The position numbers and the translations under genes are program-made. Under the pieces are notes generated by a model that did no database searches, had not been told where the DNA came from, and worked only from the letters and a program-made list of their open reading frames with translations. A stretch of 64,000 bases of DNA from Heloderma charlesbogerti. Taxonomy: Eukaryota; Chordata; Lepidosauria; Squamata; Helodermatidae. The stretch's first letter is position 1. Every line of letters begins with the position of its first letter. Location of the stretch: the NCBI GenBank assembly GCA_026122225.1, contig JANEZZ010002770.1, positions 1 through 64,000 on the forward strand, given 5' to 3'. Of the stretch, positions 24,701 through 37,513 are shown piece by piece.

Positions 24701-27700
24701 AGGTCAGTTTACATTCCAATTCCAAAGAAGGGCAATGCCAAACAGTTGCACTCATTTCACATGCCAGAAAGGTGATGCTCAAAATCCTACAAGCTAGGCT
24801 TCAGCAGCATACGAAGTGAGAACTACCGGAAGTACAAGCTGGGTTTCGAAGAGGCAGAGGAACTAGAGATCAAATCGCCAACAGTCGCTGGATCATGGAG
24901 AACGCAAGAGAATTCCAGAAAAAGTCTATTTCTGCTTCATTGACTACGCTAAAGCCTTTGATTGTGTGGATCACAACAAACTGTGGCAAATTCTTAAAGA
25001 GATGGGAGTACCAGACCACCTTACCTGTTCCCTGAGAAACCTGTACCGAGGGTCAAGAAGCAACAGTAAGAACCGGACATGGAACAACCGATTGGTTCAA
25101 AATTGGGAAAGGAGTACGACAAGGCTGTATATTGTCGCTCTGCTTATTTAATTTATATGCAGAGTACATCATGAGAAACGCCGGGCTGGATGAATCACAG
25201 GTCGGAATTAAGATTGCCCAGAGAATTATCAACAACCTCAGATATGCAGACAATACCACCCTAATGGCAGAAAGCGAAGAGGATCTAAAGAGTGGAGAGT
25301 GCAAAAGCTGGTTTGAAACTCAACATTAAAAAAACTAAGATCATGGCATCTGGCCCCATCACTTCCTGGCATATAGAAGGGGAAGAAATGGAAGCAGTGA
25401 CAGATTTTACTTTCTTGGGCTCCAAGATCACCGCAGACGCTGACTGTAGCCATGAAATTAAAAGACGCTTGCTCCTTGGGAGGAAAGCTATGGCAAACCT
25501 AGACAGCATAGTAAGAAGCAGAGACATCACCTTGCTGACAAAGATTCGTATAATCAAAGCTTTGATTTTCCCAGTAGCAACTTAAGGCTGTGAGAGCTGG
25601 ACTATAAGGAAGGCTGAGCGCCGAAGAATCGATGCCTTCGAACTGTGGTGCTGGAGAAGACTCTTACGAGTCCCCTGGACTGCAAGGAGGTCAAATCAGT
25701 CCATCCTAAAGGAAATCAACCCTGACTGCTCCTTGGAAGGACATATACTGAAGCTGAAGCTCAAATATTTTGGCCACCTAATGCGAAGAGAAAAGTCATT
25801 GGAAAAGACCCTGATGCTGGGAAAGACTGAAGGCAAAAGGAGAAGGGGACTGCAGAGGATGAGATGGCTAGATAGCATCACCAATGCAATGAATATGAAT
25901 TTGAGCACACTCCGGGAGAGAGCGGAGGACAGGAAGGCCTGGCGTGCTATGGTCCATGGGGTCAAGAAGAGTCGGACACGACTTAACGACTGAACAACAA
26001 CAGACAAGCTCTCAAACACCCCTGCTTATAGGAATGCATTGACTGGCCAAATTTGGTTTTCTGATATATATGTAATCAAATGAGGATTGTGGACTACATC
26101 AATACTGAAATGTTGGTAGCATCAATAGTGTATTACAGCAAAAGTGAACAAGAACTAAAGATGTACTAGTAATATCGACAAGTTGGATTTGGAATTAAGA
26201 ATATGGTGAAAACAAAAATGATTTAGTGAGGTTTTGAATGCAGTTTTGACATATTCCAATTACATTAATGGATTAATCTGTATTCTGAATCAAGTATCTT
26301 TGACACCTTTGTTGTTTGTAGAATGGTTCTTTTTTTTCATTTCCTCTGTACAGATTCATCCTTCTTGGTGTTCAACTGGGATTTTGGAGTGCCATTTGTA
26401 TTAGAAAATTAGCTTATGTTCATAGATTTTAAAGACCTCCTTGAGAACAAACATAAATTTGTTTAATTTATGGATAAGATAATGGCAATATTGACTGTAC
26501 TAATGATATTATGTCTAGTGATAGGGATGAGTCTGAAATTATATGGGTTTTGATCTAGAATTTCTGAGGTCCATAATTCCTGTTGGATTGTACCTAGCTC
26601 ATACCCAGGGCCTGGGCCAATCTGACTGTATTTATGTGGTTATTAAATTGGCCACAACTTTATTGATTTGAATAGGATTGGCAGAGGCATAGGGCATGGG
26701 TCTCCCATTGGGCAGCCTGCCTGCTGCCCAATATTCCTTCCTGGGCTGCCTGCCAGGAGTGTTGGTGATGGGTGAAAGGGTCAGAGGCCCACTATGGCAC
26801 AGACCGCTAATGTGAATCCTTTCCCTCCACTCTGGATGTGGCATGCCTGCAGCCACCACGCTGGCCTGGTCTTGGTGCCACACCCACCCAGATCCCTTAA
26901 GGGGATCCCACCTCAGGGAAGCAAGAAGCCCAGTCTCACTCTCCCTTCCAAGTTGATCCAGCCCAATGCCTATCACTCCACAAGAGGTGGGTGTGTCTCA
27001 CCATTTCCCCTGCCTTGCTGCCAACCTATTTTTGATGCCATATCGGATATCATCTAACCAAAGCTGATTGCCCATGTTGGAGAGGTGCATGCCATCAGGC
27101 CTGAACAGCTCTTCCCAGCTAAATGTGATGCTGTGGTGCCTTATGACCTGCCCACCTTAGGCTTCTATGAACCACCGCATGGCCTTGTTCATTTTCCTTC
27201 TGGCCACATCTACTTTTGCTGGGTCTTTGGCCCACCTCCAAATGTGTCTCCCCAGCAGTTCTGTCATAATATGGTCACACCTGGCAGACAATGCTGCACC
27301 TCCAGGATGTCTCTCTGACCCACACTGATCAAATCCTGTCCTTTTTGTGCCCCCAGATCGTTCTCACCCAATTGTATGACGATGGCATCAGGGTGGCTGT
27401 GTGTTGCAGCATGTCCTAACACCATTGGTTTCAGTTCATCCCAGAGCATGCCCCTCCGGCACAGCCCGGTCAGCGTTATCCCTTGACATAGACCTAAGCT
27501 GATGCCCAATCCATTCCATAATGCGTGCTGCCACGCCCAGTGTACGATGCTGTGCCCGCAGATCCAGACTGATATGATGTTGTGCTCCGCACCTATAAAA
27601 TAGATAAAATCAATGATGAGAGGCCCTAACTCGAATGTATGATCTCAAGGCCAATGACTTCCAACAATCGATTGCCTGTATTCTAGTTTCTGGCTTTCCC

Positions 27701-30700
27701 CACTCGACTGCAGTTGTGGCTGCCCCAATACTGAAGGAATGTGATCTGAACTCCTGGGGTGAGAGGCCCAAGATGCTGATACAAACCCATAGTATGCTCA
27801 CTGGTTGGTATCTGATGAGTGGAGTTAGGTCCTGATGTATAAAGAACGGACCTGGGCTCCTAGGCCGCACAGCTAAAAAGGCCCTAGCTGCCCTCAGGGG
27901 GCCGGGGACCTCCTCAGGTGAACTAGCCAGTCTTTGAATGTCTGATCTTAAGGTGTATGCCCTGTGACAGTATTGTTACGTCTTGGACATCTAGGGCCTC
28001 TCTGGAGCTATCTGATTTGGATGCGGCCACCAATTTGCTTACCCGTAATGCTCCAACAAAGGCCAAGGTGAAGGCTGTCCTGAATAACTTGTCTTCATAC
28101 CCAGACCAGCACAGCTTGTTGGCCTTATGGCACAGCTTCCTAGCAGATTAAATGTTATGGGCCTTCTCCCATCAGGAGCTGCTGGTTTCTCTCGGCGCCA
28201 GCTCTCTAATGCCTTTCTAGCCCGAAAGAAAGTGCAGGGATCTGGCCCCTCATATGCCTTACTGAAGAAAGAGATGGCTGCTAGATGGATGGACATGGTT
28301 TTGGGTGCAAGGCCCTGATCCCGTAGGGATGCCAGATATTGTAGGACCATTGCTTCGGATGGGGGCCAGCTGCCTTGTTCTCCCCTGCTGATGGCAAAGG
28401 CGGTAAATGTGTTAGCTACTGATGTGTATGAGCACAATGTGGATTTTGAGACCAAGCTAAATACTCACTGCATTATTGCTAGCTCCCAAGTGCCCACAGC
28501 TCCTCTGGGAATGGGTCTGGACAGATTCTCACATCTGGTGCCAACAACCGGAATCTCTCTTCCTGGAACCGAGACAGGGCATCGGCAATTTTGTTATCCA
28601 CACCCAGGACATGTCGTGCTGAAAACAGGATATTGTTTCAAAACAAATTTTCTGACAAGTCGCATGACTCTGTTTGAGCGTGACGTCTGGCTGTTAATGA
28701 CTCTGACTACTGCTTGATTGTCGCAGCAGAAGTGTACCCCCTGTCCCTGAATCTTTCTCTCCAGATATACACTGCCACCAGGATGGGAAAAAATTCCAAG
28801 GAAGTGAGGTCTTGTGTGTTGCCTGTATCATGCCAGTGGGTTGGTCACCTTCTTGCACACCAGTGCCCTTGGAAGAAGACCCTGAACCCCAAGCTCCTGA
28901 AGCATCTGATTGAATTTGTAGCTTCGCTCCTGCCTCAAGATGATCTTGCCAGAATAATATGCCATTGTACTCAGACAAGAAGCACAACCATACCCCTCAA
29001 GTCCTCCTTCACGCCTTTTGTTATTCTGAGGTGATGGTGTGGTGACAGGATTCTGGCTGTTGACCTAGTCAAGCAGGCACAGAAGGCTCTGCCAGGTGAA
29101 ACGACTCTACATGCGAAATTGAGGTGGCCCAGGAGGGCCAGCATTTCCCTCAAGGTGCATTTCTGGTGCTGCCGCTGTAGCTGTAGCTCTGTCATGCGCT
29201 GCAGGGCAGCTGGCTTGCCTGGTGGCAGGCTGGAAGAGCCTGTTACTGTATCTAGCTGTATGCCTAAGTAGACTGGTTTTGTGACTGGTCTTTCGGTTTT
29301 ATCCTGTGCCGGTTATCCTAACTCACAGGCCAGACCCTGAAAGGCTTGCAAGAAGGCTTGGCATTCACCCATGTTTGCAGCCTTGGCAAAGAGGAAATCA
29401 TCCAGATAGTGTGTGACCTGAGGGTGACTTTAACTGCCCATTCCAGGAAGGTACTAAACGTTTCAAATGCTGCACAGGCTATTGAGCATCCCATTGGCAT
29501 GGCCTTATCCACATACCAGTGGTCATCAAACTTGAAACCTAGCAGGTTGAAGTCCTGTGGGTGCACTGGTAGCAGCCTGAAGGCCGATGGTATGTCACAC
29601 TTGGCCATCAAGGCGCCCCTACCACAAGATTTCACAATGCTTACCGCCTGGTCAAATGAGGCATACTGAACCGATCAGAGCTACATTGGTATGGCATCAC
29701 TGATCAAGGCCCCTTTTGGGTATGATAGGTGATGGATAAGTCTGAACTCTCCCGGGGACTTCTTGGGCACAATTCCTAGTGGTGAAACCCTCAGATTTGG
29801 TATTGGAGGTGCAGAGAAGGGTCTGGTTACCCTGCCAGCCTTGCGCTCCTTCTCTATCTTGGCTGCCACCACTTCTGGCATGTCCCTAGCAGTCTTAAGA
29901 CTTGGTGCATCTGTGGCTATATGTTCCCCTGCAAATGGGATGTGAAAACCCTGTGTGAAACCCTCCCATAGATAATGTGCTGCCTTCATGTTCGGATAGC
30001 AGTCTAGGAGGGGACAAAGGGCATCTAGAATAATTGGTGTGTCTACTATCCCCAGCGCCCCTACCTCCGTCCCTAGCTCACTATTTCTTAGGGGCTGTGG
30101 CCAAATTGGGGGTGGGTGCAGATAGCCAGGCACCATCCCTTTTCCCATAGCTAACCCCTGATCCTCTAGAGCCCCGAAAGGAGCCCTGGCCCCATTGGGT
30201 CCATGGGCAAGAGGCCTGTGGGTGGGGGCTCAAGCAGATTTTACAGTCATGGTGGAATTTGCACCATGCTCTTTGACACTTGCCCTGATTGAGCTCCCAG
30301 CACACCTTACGAAGGGCATCTCGTCTTGCCTGTGGCCTGACTTGATGAAAGGACTCAGGCCTATCCCTTATGTGTGGTCCCACTATCAATAGCCATAGCT
30401 TATCATTTCGGAGGTCCCAACAGGCCTAGGGGTTGTGGGATGCTCTTCTGCGGAAGGCCTGGTCATATTCAGTGGCTGCAGTGTCAGCCGCTAATGCTTT
30501 GGCCCTCAGCACCATGCAGTAATGATTAATTAATGGCATGCCCTCTCTAGGTGGGCAGATGCTACTGTATACACCATGTCCTGCGAGCCAGTTAGAGAAT
30601 GACCTCTCCACCTCATCTCTCCGCTCCCCCTTGCTGCTGTTCTTCCCTTTTGTCTCACCTTTCCCTTCCTCCATTGCTAGTTTTAATAGCAAGAACTTGT

Positions 30701-33700
30701 CTACATAATCACCATCCAAGATTTGCTCCCTTACCTTTAGTGAAAGGTGAATGCTGGGGGGATCCCCATTGTCCCCGTATGTAGGGGTGATGGTCTTGTC
30801 ATCTGTGCTGCTCTCCTGTTGCTCTCACCTCCCCAGGCTTTCCTTTCCCTTGCATTCTTTCCCCTGAGGTACAGTGCCCACCCAGGGAGGCCAGGGGTAT
30901 GGGCTCCCACTGCCCAGTAATCCCTGGCTGGTATTGGGGCCCCCTCCTCTGAAGAGGAGGTCCCACCTGATATTCCCCCGCTGTCTGTCTCCCCTCTGCG
31001 CTTCTTGGGCTTTGTCTTGTCTTTTTGACTCTTCTGAGGTTTCCTGGCCTTGGCCTTGCCCACCCTGGTGGTAGTGGGTTCCTCCTTTTCGCTTGAATCT
31101 CCTGCTGTTCCCTGGAGTCCTCCCTTTGGGGCTGTGCTGTTGTGCGGCATGGTGCAGAAGGCCATGTTGCCTTTGTGGGCTGATTGGCAGGAACCCTTGG
31201 AAAGGATGCTGCCATCTGTTCCCTGTGCTCATTGAAACGATTCAGTGCCTGCATTAGGCCTTCCATCAGTGCACTGTTGTCCTGGTCCTCCATATTATTA
31301 CCAACCCTACTCACCCTGCCATTTTTGGGTTCACTGCCACCAGAGGCTTGGAGCTGAGCCTTCTGTTGCTTACGCCTCTGGTGCAAGGCGGAGAGTAAGG
31401 TGCAACTCTAGACCCCCCCCCCCCCGAGCTTGCTTTCTTCGGTGGCATTCTGTTGACTAAATACTAAGAGAGAAAACAACATGAGTGACCTGTGCCCTCG
31501 CCTTTTCTGTTTGTCCCATGGGCAGTTCCTATCCCCCTGGGATGGGAGTGGCGGGGGGGAGCCCTTCCTGGTGCACAGGAAGGAGGGCGATAGCCCTTCT
31601 CGCCCCCTTGCCATGGCCCGGCATAAAGCTGTACCTAACACTGACGTGCTCAACTTTGAGCCTGCCATGTGTCCTTCATTATTATTATCATCATTATTAC
31701 TATCATTGCCATTGCTGTGGCCTAAAGCCAAGCCCAGCACCAGCCTGCTCCACTATGAGCTTGTAGCCCAGCTTTCATTGTTGTTGTTTTTAAATCATCA
31801 TCATCATCATCATTATTATCATCATCATCATTACAGTCATTGCCACTGCTATGGCCTAAAGCTGAGCCTAGCCCTGGGCCTGCTCCACTATGAACTTGTA
31901 GCCCAGCTTTCATTATTTTTATCATCTTCATCATCATCACTACTACTACTAACATTGTTCTGGCCTGTAGCCCTGCCTTCATTATCATTACCGCTAACAT
32001 CCTCTGCCTTGGGCTGCAGCCCAGCCTTCATTGTCATCATCATTGTGTTGGCCTGAAGCTGAGCCTGGCATGCTTGTACTATTGCCTGAAGCTGAGCATA
32101 CCACCACACACTTCACTTTGAGCCTGTAGCTCAGCCTTCATTATCATTTTTATTTTTACTATCATTACTGTTACTATGGTATAAAGATGCATCTCAGATG
32201 GTGGCCCAACCTTCCTTATCATTATTATATGTAAATATTTCCATGGGCTGCGGGGGGGGGGGGGCAGGACCTAGGTTTCACCCCCACCCAATGGGGGAGA
32301 GCTAAGCATTCCCCTGACAAAGGTTTTCTAGGGGGGCTAAGGAAGGTTGAGCCACCATCTGAGATGCATCTTTATACCATAATAACAGTAGTGATAGTAA
32401 AAATAAAAATAATGATAATGAAGGCTGAGCTACAGGCTCAAAGTGAAGTGTGTGATGGTATGCTCAGCTTCAGGCAATAGTACAAGCATGCCAGGCTCAG
32501 CTTAAGGCATACTCCACTTGCCCCTAGCCTCCCTGGAAGTGGGAAATGGGGGTGGGGGCTTTCTGGCTACTGAAGGTCTCTTTGTGCCTCAGTTCAAGCC
32601 ACCAGGGACTCCCCCCCCCACATGGCAACCAACCATACCAAGCCCCAAGAGGTTGCTGCTCTCTCTCCTTAATGGTTCCAATTCCCCATTTGTCTCCCCT
32701 CTTCCAAGAAAGGGCACCCCCACATGCCCTCCATGACCAGCTCCAACCTTGTTCCCACTGTTTTACTGGGCTGGTCAGCACTGGTCCAGGCAGGAACCTC
32801 GAGTCTCTTTTTCGGCCACTTTTTCTCCTCAGCTGCTCCCTCTTCTCGCAGCATCCCCCTTCCTGCTGCACCTTGGCGTTGTTTTCCTCCCAGTGAAGTT
32901 GCAATACTCAGGCTAGTGGGCAAGCACCGGCCTGGTCTTTGTTTCTTTGTTTCTCCCATCCTCCTTCTGAGGAAGCTGGCAACAGCAAAGGTGCCAGCAA
33001 ACACACGAGTCCTCGCTCTTTTATGAGTCTCAGACTGCCAAGAGAGGGAACTGCCCGCGGCTGCTCCCGCCAGTGGAGACAACCAGCCCTTTGATTGGTT
33101 TGGTGCTCATGCTGGGGGGAGGCGCCCCTGCCGCTGCTTCCCAGGCTCTCGCCAGCTCCCTTCCTTTCCCACCACAGGACCTGCACACGCTCACAATGGC
33201 AGCTCCCTGGTAAGCGGGGAACTGGATTTCTCATTGTTCTTTCAGTACTTGGGTAGGGAATGATGCAAATGTTTGCAGCGGCATCCAGAGCCTAAGGGCC
33301 CTGTCTCTTGCCTCCTTTAAGTGTGGAAAAGGGGTGAAGTTCACAGCAAGGGGAAGCACAGAGGCCTCTAGATGGTCATGTTCTCAATTACATAGCTGGG
33401 AGTGTGACAGTTTGAAGACCTTACCAATTTTAAATGTGTGCTCTAAAATAGGATAAATTTTGAATTTTCAGCAGACATTCTCCAGATCAATCCAGTTTAA
33501 TAAGACTGATTCTGAATCATATGGAAGAGGTGGGTTTTGCCCATCACTAATTATGAGCAGGATTCAAAGAACAATTTTAGGAGAGCTCTAATCCTTGGTT
33601 GTGTCAGTTGAATGATTGATTTTGTTCTATTTAACAACAGACCCTTATTCCAAACTAGAACTGTTTTGAAAGTCTCCTCAGTTTCAAAAGTAGTCTGCCA

Positions 33701-36700
33701 TTCCTCTTGGTGGATTGCAATTTGAGATACTCAATTTCAGAGCCTCTTGGGAATGCAGAAGTAGTTTATTTATTTTAAAACATTGATACCCTGCCTTTCC
33801 TCCTAGGAGTTCAAGCCAGCTTACAATAAAAATTTTAAAATGTAACAGTTAAAATACCTTTCAGTTTACAAATAAAAAATAAACATGAAAACAGCAGCAG
33901 AAAATAACAGCACAACTGCAATCAAAATATTTAAAATACTCTAAGAGTAAAGACAAATTAAAAACAGCAAATTAAAATCACTCACTAAAAGCCTTCCTAA
34001 AAAGGAAGGTTTTTACCACACTTTTGGAAGGTCATTAATGAAGAAGGAAATACCTTGGAAGGTAGTTCCAGAGCCTAGGCTTGGCCTCCAAAAAGGCTAG
34101 TACCAACTGTCCTAGTTCCAACTAAACATCTCTCTGGGGTTGTTCAGACATAAAAAAACAATTATTTACCTGCTTCTTGGAATTTAACACATGGTCAGTG
34201 TAAATAGATTTTGCACACCCTTTTGACCATCAAAAGACTGATACTACAACACTGGAAGGATAAATGCTCACCTCCTATAATCCAATGGATTGAAGACCTA
34301 ACAACACTAGCAATGTTTGAAAGAGTGGTATACTGGCGCCACTTGCAAATGAACCTATATATGGATATTTGGGCTGCTTTTGTTATTTTATTTATTCATT
34401 TAAAACATTTGTATCCCACCCTATATCATTAAGATCTCAGGGCTTATCCAATTCCTGGACTCAGGAACCACCAATCCACAGTGCTTCCATCTTGTCAGGA
34501 TTAAGCTTCAGTTTATTGGCCCTCATCCAGCCCATTATAGCCTCCAGGCACTGGTCCAGCACCTTCACCTCCTCAGCCAACTCCGACAACAAGGAGAAAT
34601 AGAGCTCAGTATCATCCGCTTACTGGTGACACCCTACCCTAAAACTCCTAATGACATCACCCAACGGCTTCCTATAGATATAGAACAGCATGGGGGATAG
34701 AATAGAACCCTTTGGCACCCCACAGCTTACTAGTCATGGGGTAGATCAGGAATCCCCCAATACTACTGTCTGGAATCAGCCCTGCAGGCAGGAGCAGAAC
34801 CATTGTAAAACAGTGCCCCTAACTCCCATCCTGCAGAGCTGATCCAGTAAGATACCATGATCAATAGTGTCAAAAGCCGCTGAGAGATCCAGGAAGATCG
34901 ACAGTGTAGCACTCCCCCTGTCTTTCACCCAAAGTAGGTCATCAGTCACAGCAACCAATGCCATTTCAGTGCTGTACCCTGGCCTGGAACCAGACTGAAA
35001 TGGGTCCAGATAATCAGTTTCCTCCAAGAATGTCTGAAGTTGCCCAGCCACCACACGCTCAAGCACCTTGCCCCAAAAGGAGATATTAGCAATGGGGCAA
35101 TAGTTCTCACATGACTCTGGATCCAGGGAGGTCCTTTTCAGGAGAGGGTGCACTACAGCCTCTTTCAAGGCAGCAGGCACCACCCCCTGACAGAGTGAAG
35201 CATTTACCACCCCCTGGACCCACCCTATGAATCCACCCCTGCTAGATCGTATTAGCCAAGATGGGCAAGGGTCAAGCTTACATGTGCTGGGACAGACTGA
35301 TTCAAGTGTCTTGACCACATCATCAGGCTGCAATAACTGAAACTGATCCCAGGAAACACAACCAGATGGAACATTGGACACCTCCCCAGACTCTGCGATA
35401 ACTGTGGTGTCAAGTTCTGAGTGAATACAAGTGACTTCCTCCTCAAAGTGCCTAGCAAATATATTAGAGCAAATGACTGAAAGTTCCAATCCCAATTTCT
35501 CTGAGCCCGAGCCAGATCCCAACAGGCTCTTCAACACTCAGAACCGTTCTGCCGGGCGCCATTTCGAGGATGATGTAATAGTTTATTACAGTTTATATAT
35601 AATCTATTTTCTTTTTTAGAATGTTGTAATAATTGAAACTGATCTTTAAAATATGTAACTATATTAGTGATTTTTAAAGTGTTCTGTTTTGTTTGTTTTG
35701 TTTTGTTGAAACTCATAATAAAATTGATTTTTAAAATGTACAAAAGAGCCTCTGAAGATTATCTCAATAGGTGGGCAGACTTGTATGGGAGAAGGTGGTC
35801 CTTCAGATATCCTGGTCCTAGACCACTCAGAGATTTAAAGGTCATCATCAACACTTTGAATTGTACCCAGAAACAAATTGGAAGCCAATGCAGCCGTTTC
35901 AACAAAGGAGTTGCATCCTCCCCTATTAACAATTGGGCTGCTGCATTCTGGACCAATTATAATTTCCAAATACTTTTCAGAACAGTTCTGTGTGGAGCAT
36001 ATTGCATTTGATCTAGCTATGATGTAACTAAAGCATGTTAACTTTCACCTAGACCAGATCCGAACTCTCAGGAATGGGCATAGTTTGTGCACCAGTGTCA
36101 GTTGGGCAAAGGCACTCCTGGCCACAGCCAAGACCTGAGCATCTAAGGTCAATGCCAGGTCCAGAAGAACCCAAGATCTTTGGACTCTGGGATATATGTG
36201 TATTTTGATAGACCAGCTTGCGTTTGGTGTTGATATATGTAGATCTTTAAACAATATATTAAGCAGCTGAAGTTATTTCCTTTTTGCTTAAATTTCCCCA
36301 GAATTTTGTCCTTTTGACAGACCAAGTATCCACAATATTAGGTATACTAACTGTAACAAAGAATTGGAAGAAAGTGGGGAAGATGTACATATACATTTTC
36401 AGAGGTAAAGGATTATTATACATGTATATAAAATTTTTCTTTAAATTTGATTAAATCTGTTGCTTTTTCTTTTTTTTAACATTCTTTTCTTTAGGATCAA
36501 TTGGAATCTGTCTTGGAAGTGTTACATAGGCAGATGGAACAATACAAAGACCAACCACAACACACAGAAAAAATTTCATACCAGCAGAAACTTTTGCAGG
36601 AGGATCTGATACATATTCGGGCTGAAATATCCAAAGTATCTACAGTAAGTAATTGGTGTTCCTAAAATCCATCAGAAGAGTTAACTTTTAGACAAAGGGT

Positions 36701-37465
36701 TTAGCACCAAATCACTTCAGTGCAATTTCCATGTTGGGTCCACTGAAATGGATGAAAGCTATAAAGGGCTTAGTTGGACTACAGTTGTATTGATATTTAC
36801 TTTAATATTTAATAGGTCTACTTTGACCATGTAAAACAGAAGTGAAAAGCCAAGAAGATGCTAAAATAAGTTTACGTTCGTGTGTGTGGGCGGGGATTAA
36901 TTATTCTGTCAAATGTTACGCTTTCACAATATCTAACCAAGATTTTAAAAGAACAGTAATGACTCCTGTCCTTTAAAACCTGGACTAAGACGACCCTGGC
37001 TTCAGCAAAGCGCTTGAGTATGTCTTTAAGACCTGGTTTGCATGTAACGAGGAACCACCATGGGTGCTTTTCCCATGGGGTTTCTCATTGCAGCGGCAGC
37101 CATTTTGAATATTTGAGCCACAGCAGGGGTTGTTGGGGTGGTTGTTGTTTCATGCCACTCTGACCAGGGTGGGTGGTTGGAGTGGTTAACAAGCCACCCA
37201 GAACCCATGGGCTGTTTTGGGGTTGCAGGTGGCTTGTTAACCATTCCAACAACCCACCCTCGCCAGGTTCTCATGTAAAAGCAAGCCTTGGGGTGCCCCG
37301 CCACAGCGTGAATATTCAAAATGGCAGTGGCTGCCACAACAAAAAGCCCCACAGGGAAATTCACCCATGGTGGCTTCTCGTCACATGTGAACTAGGCGTG
37401 AACTAGGCTGTCTCAGTAGACAGGCCATTCATTTCTGCTTTATGGTTCGCTCTTTCTTTGTCTTT

Positions 37466-37513
<48 letters not shown>

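Larger units (their letters stand above)
26600..33240 (-). mobile_element. DIRS/Ngaro-type tyrosine-recombinase retroelement, decayed
   Basis: Read on the minus strand, the domains are in Ngaro order: gag-like (about 31390-30080), RT (30150-29320), RNase H (28990-28690), tyrosine recombinase (28455-27610), SGNH hydrolase (27509-27060). Every frame is broken by stops or frameshifts. No LTRs, integrase or aspartic protease are visible, which separates it from Ty3/gypsy and retroviruses. Ngaro elements of vertebrates carry an SGNH-type hydrolase frame (family knowledge, from memory), while DIRS1 types carry a methyltransferase. Terminal split direct repeats were not found by eye, so both ends are approximate. 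Confidence 0.8.
31410..33240 (-). mobile_element. 5' non-coding part of the Ngaro-type element (probable)
   Basis: Holds the ATC-rich minisatellite (31659-32141), the large inverted repeat (32051-32508) and a GC-rich stretch (32520-33230). The element's 5' boundary is not defined; gtctcagactgcc and the change to ordinary intron occur near 33240. Confidence 0.4.
21594..36494. other. 14.9-kb intron, mostly transposable elements
   Basis: Holds BovB plus nested hAT (21874-26014), the DIRS/Ngaro-type element (about 26600-33240), and L1 and L2 fragments (33760-36260). The stretch 26015-26590 looks unique. No exon recognised between the IRALKENK and [10 protein letters not shown] exons, which are adjacent in the known protein. 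Confidence 0.7.

Noticed and set aside
31481..32056. Open frame with histidine/leucine runs as a protein gene
   Set aside because: It is a translation of the (ATC)n minisatellite; low complexity and similar frames on the other strand.
26600..33240. Endogenous retrovirus or Ty3/gypsy element
   Set aside because: No LTRs, protease, integrase or envelope; a tyrosine recombinase and DIRS-type RT instead.
32520..33240. CpG-island promoter of a host transcript
   Set aside because: GC-rich, but adjacent to the retroelement's gag side and with no first-exon signature; more likely the element's own 5' region.
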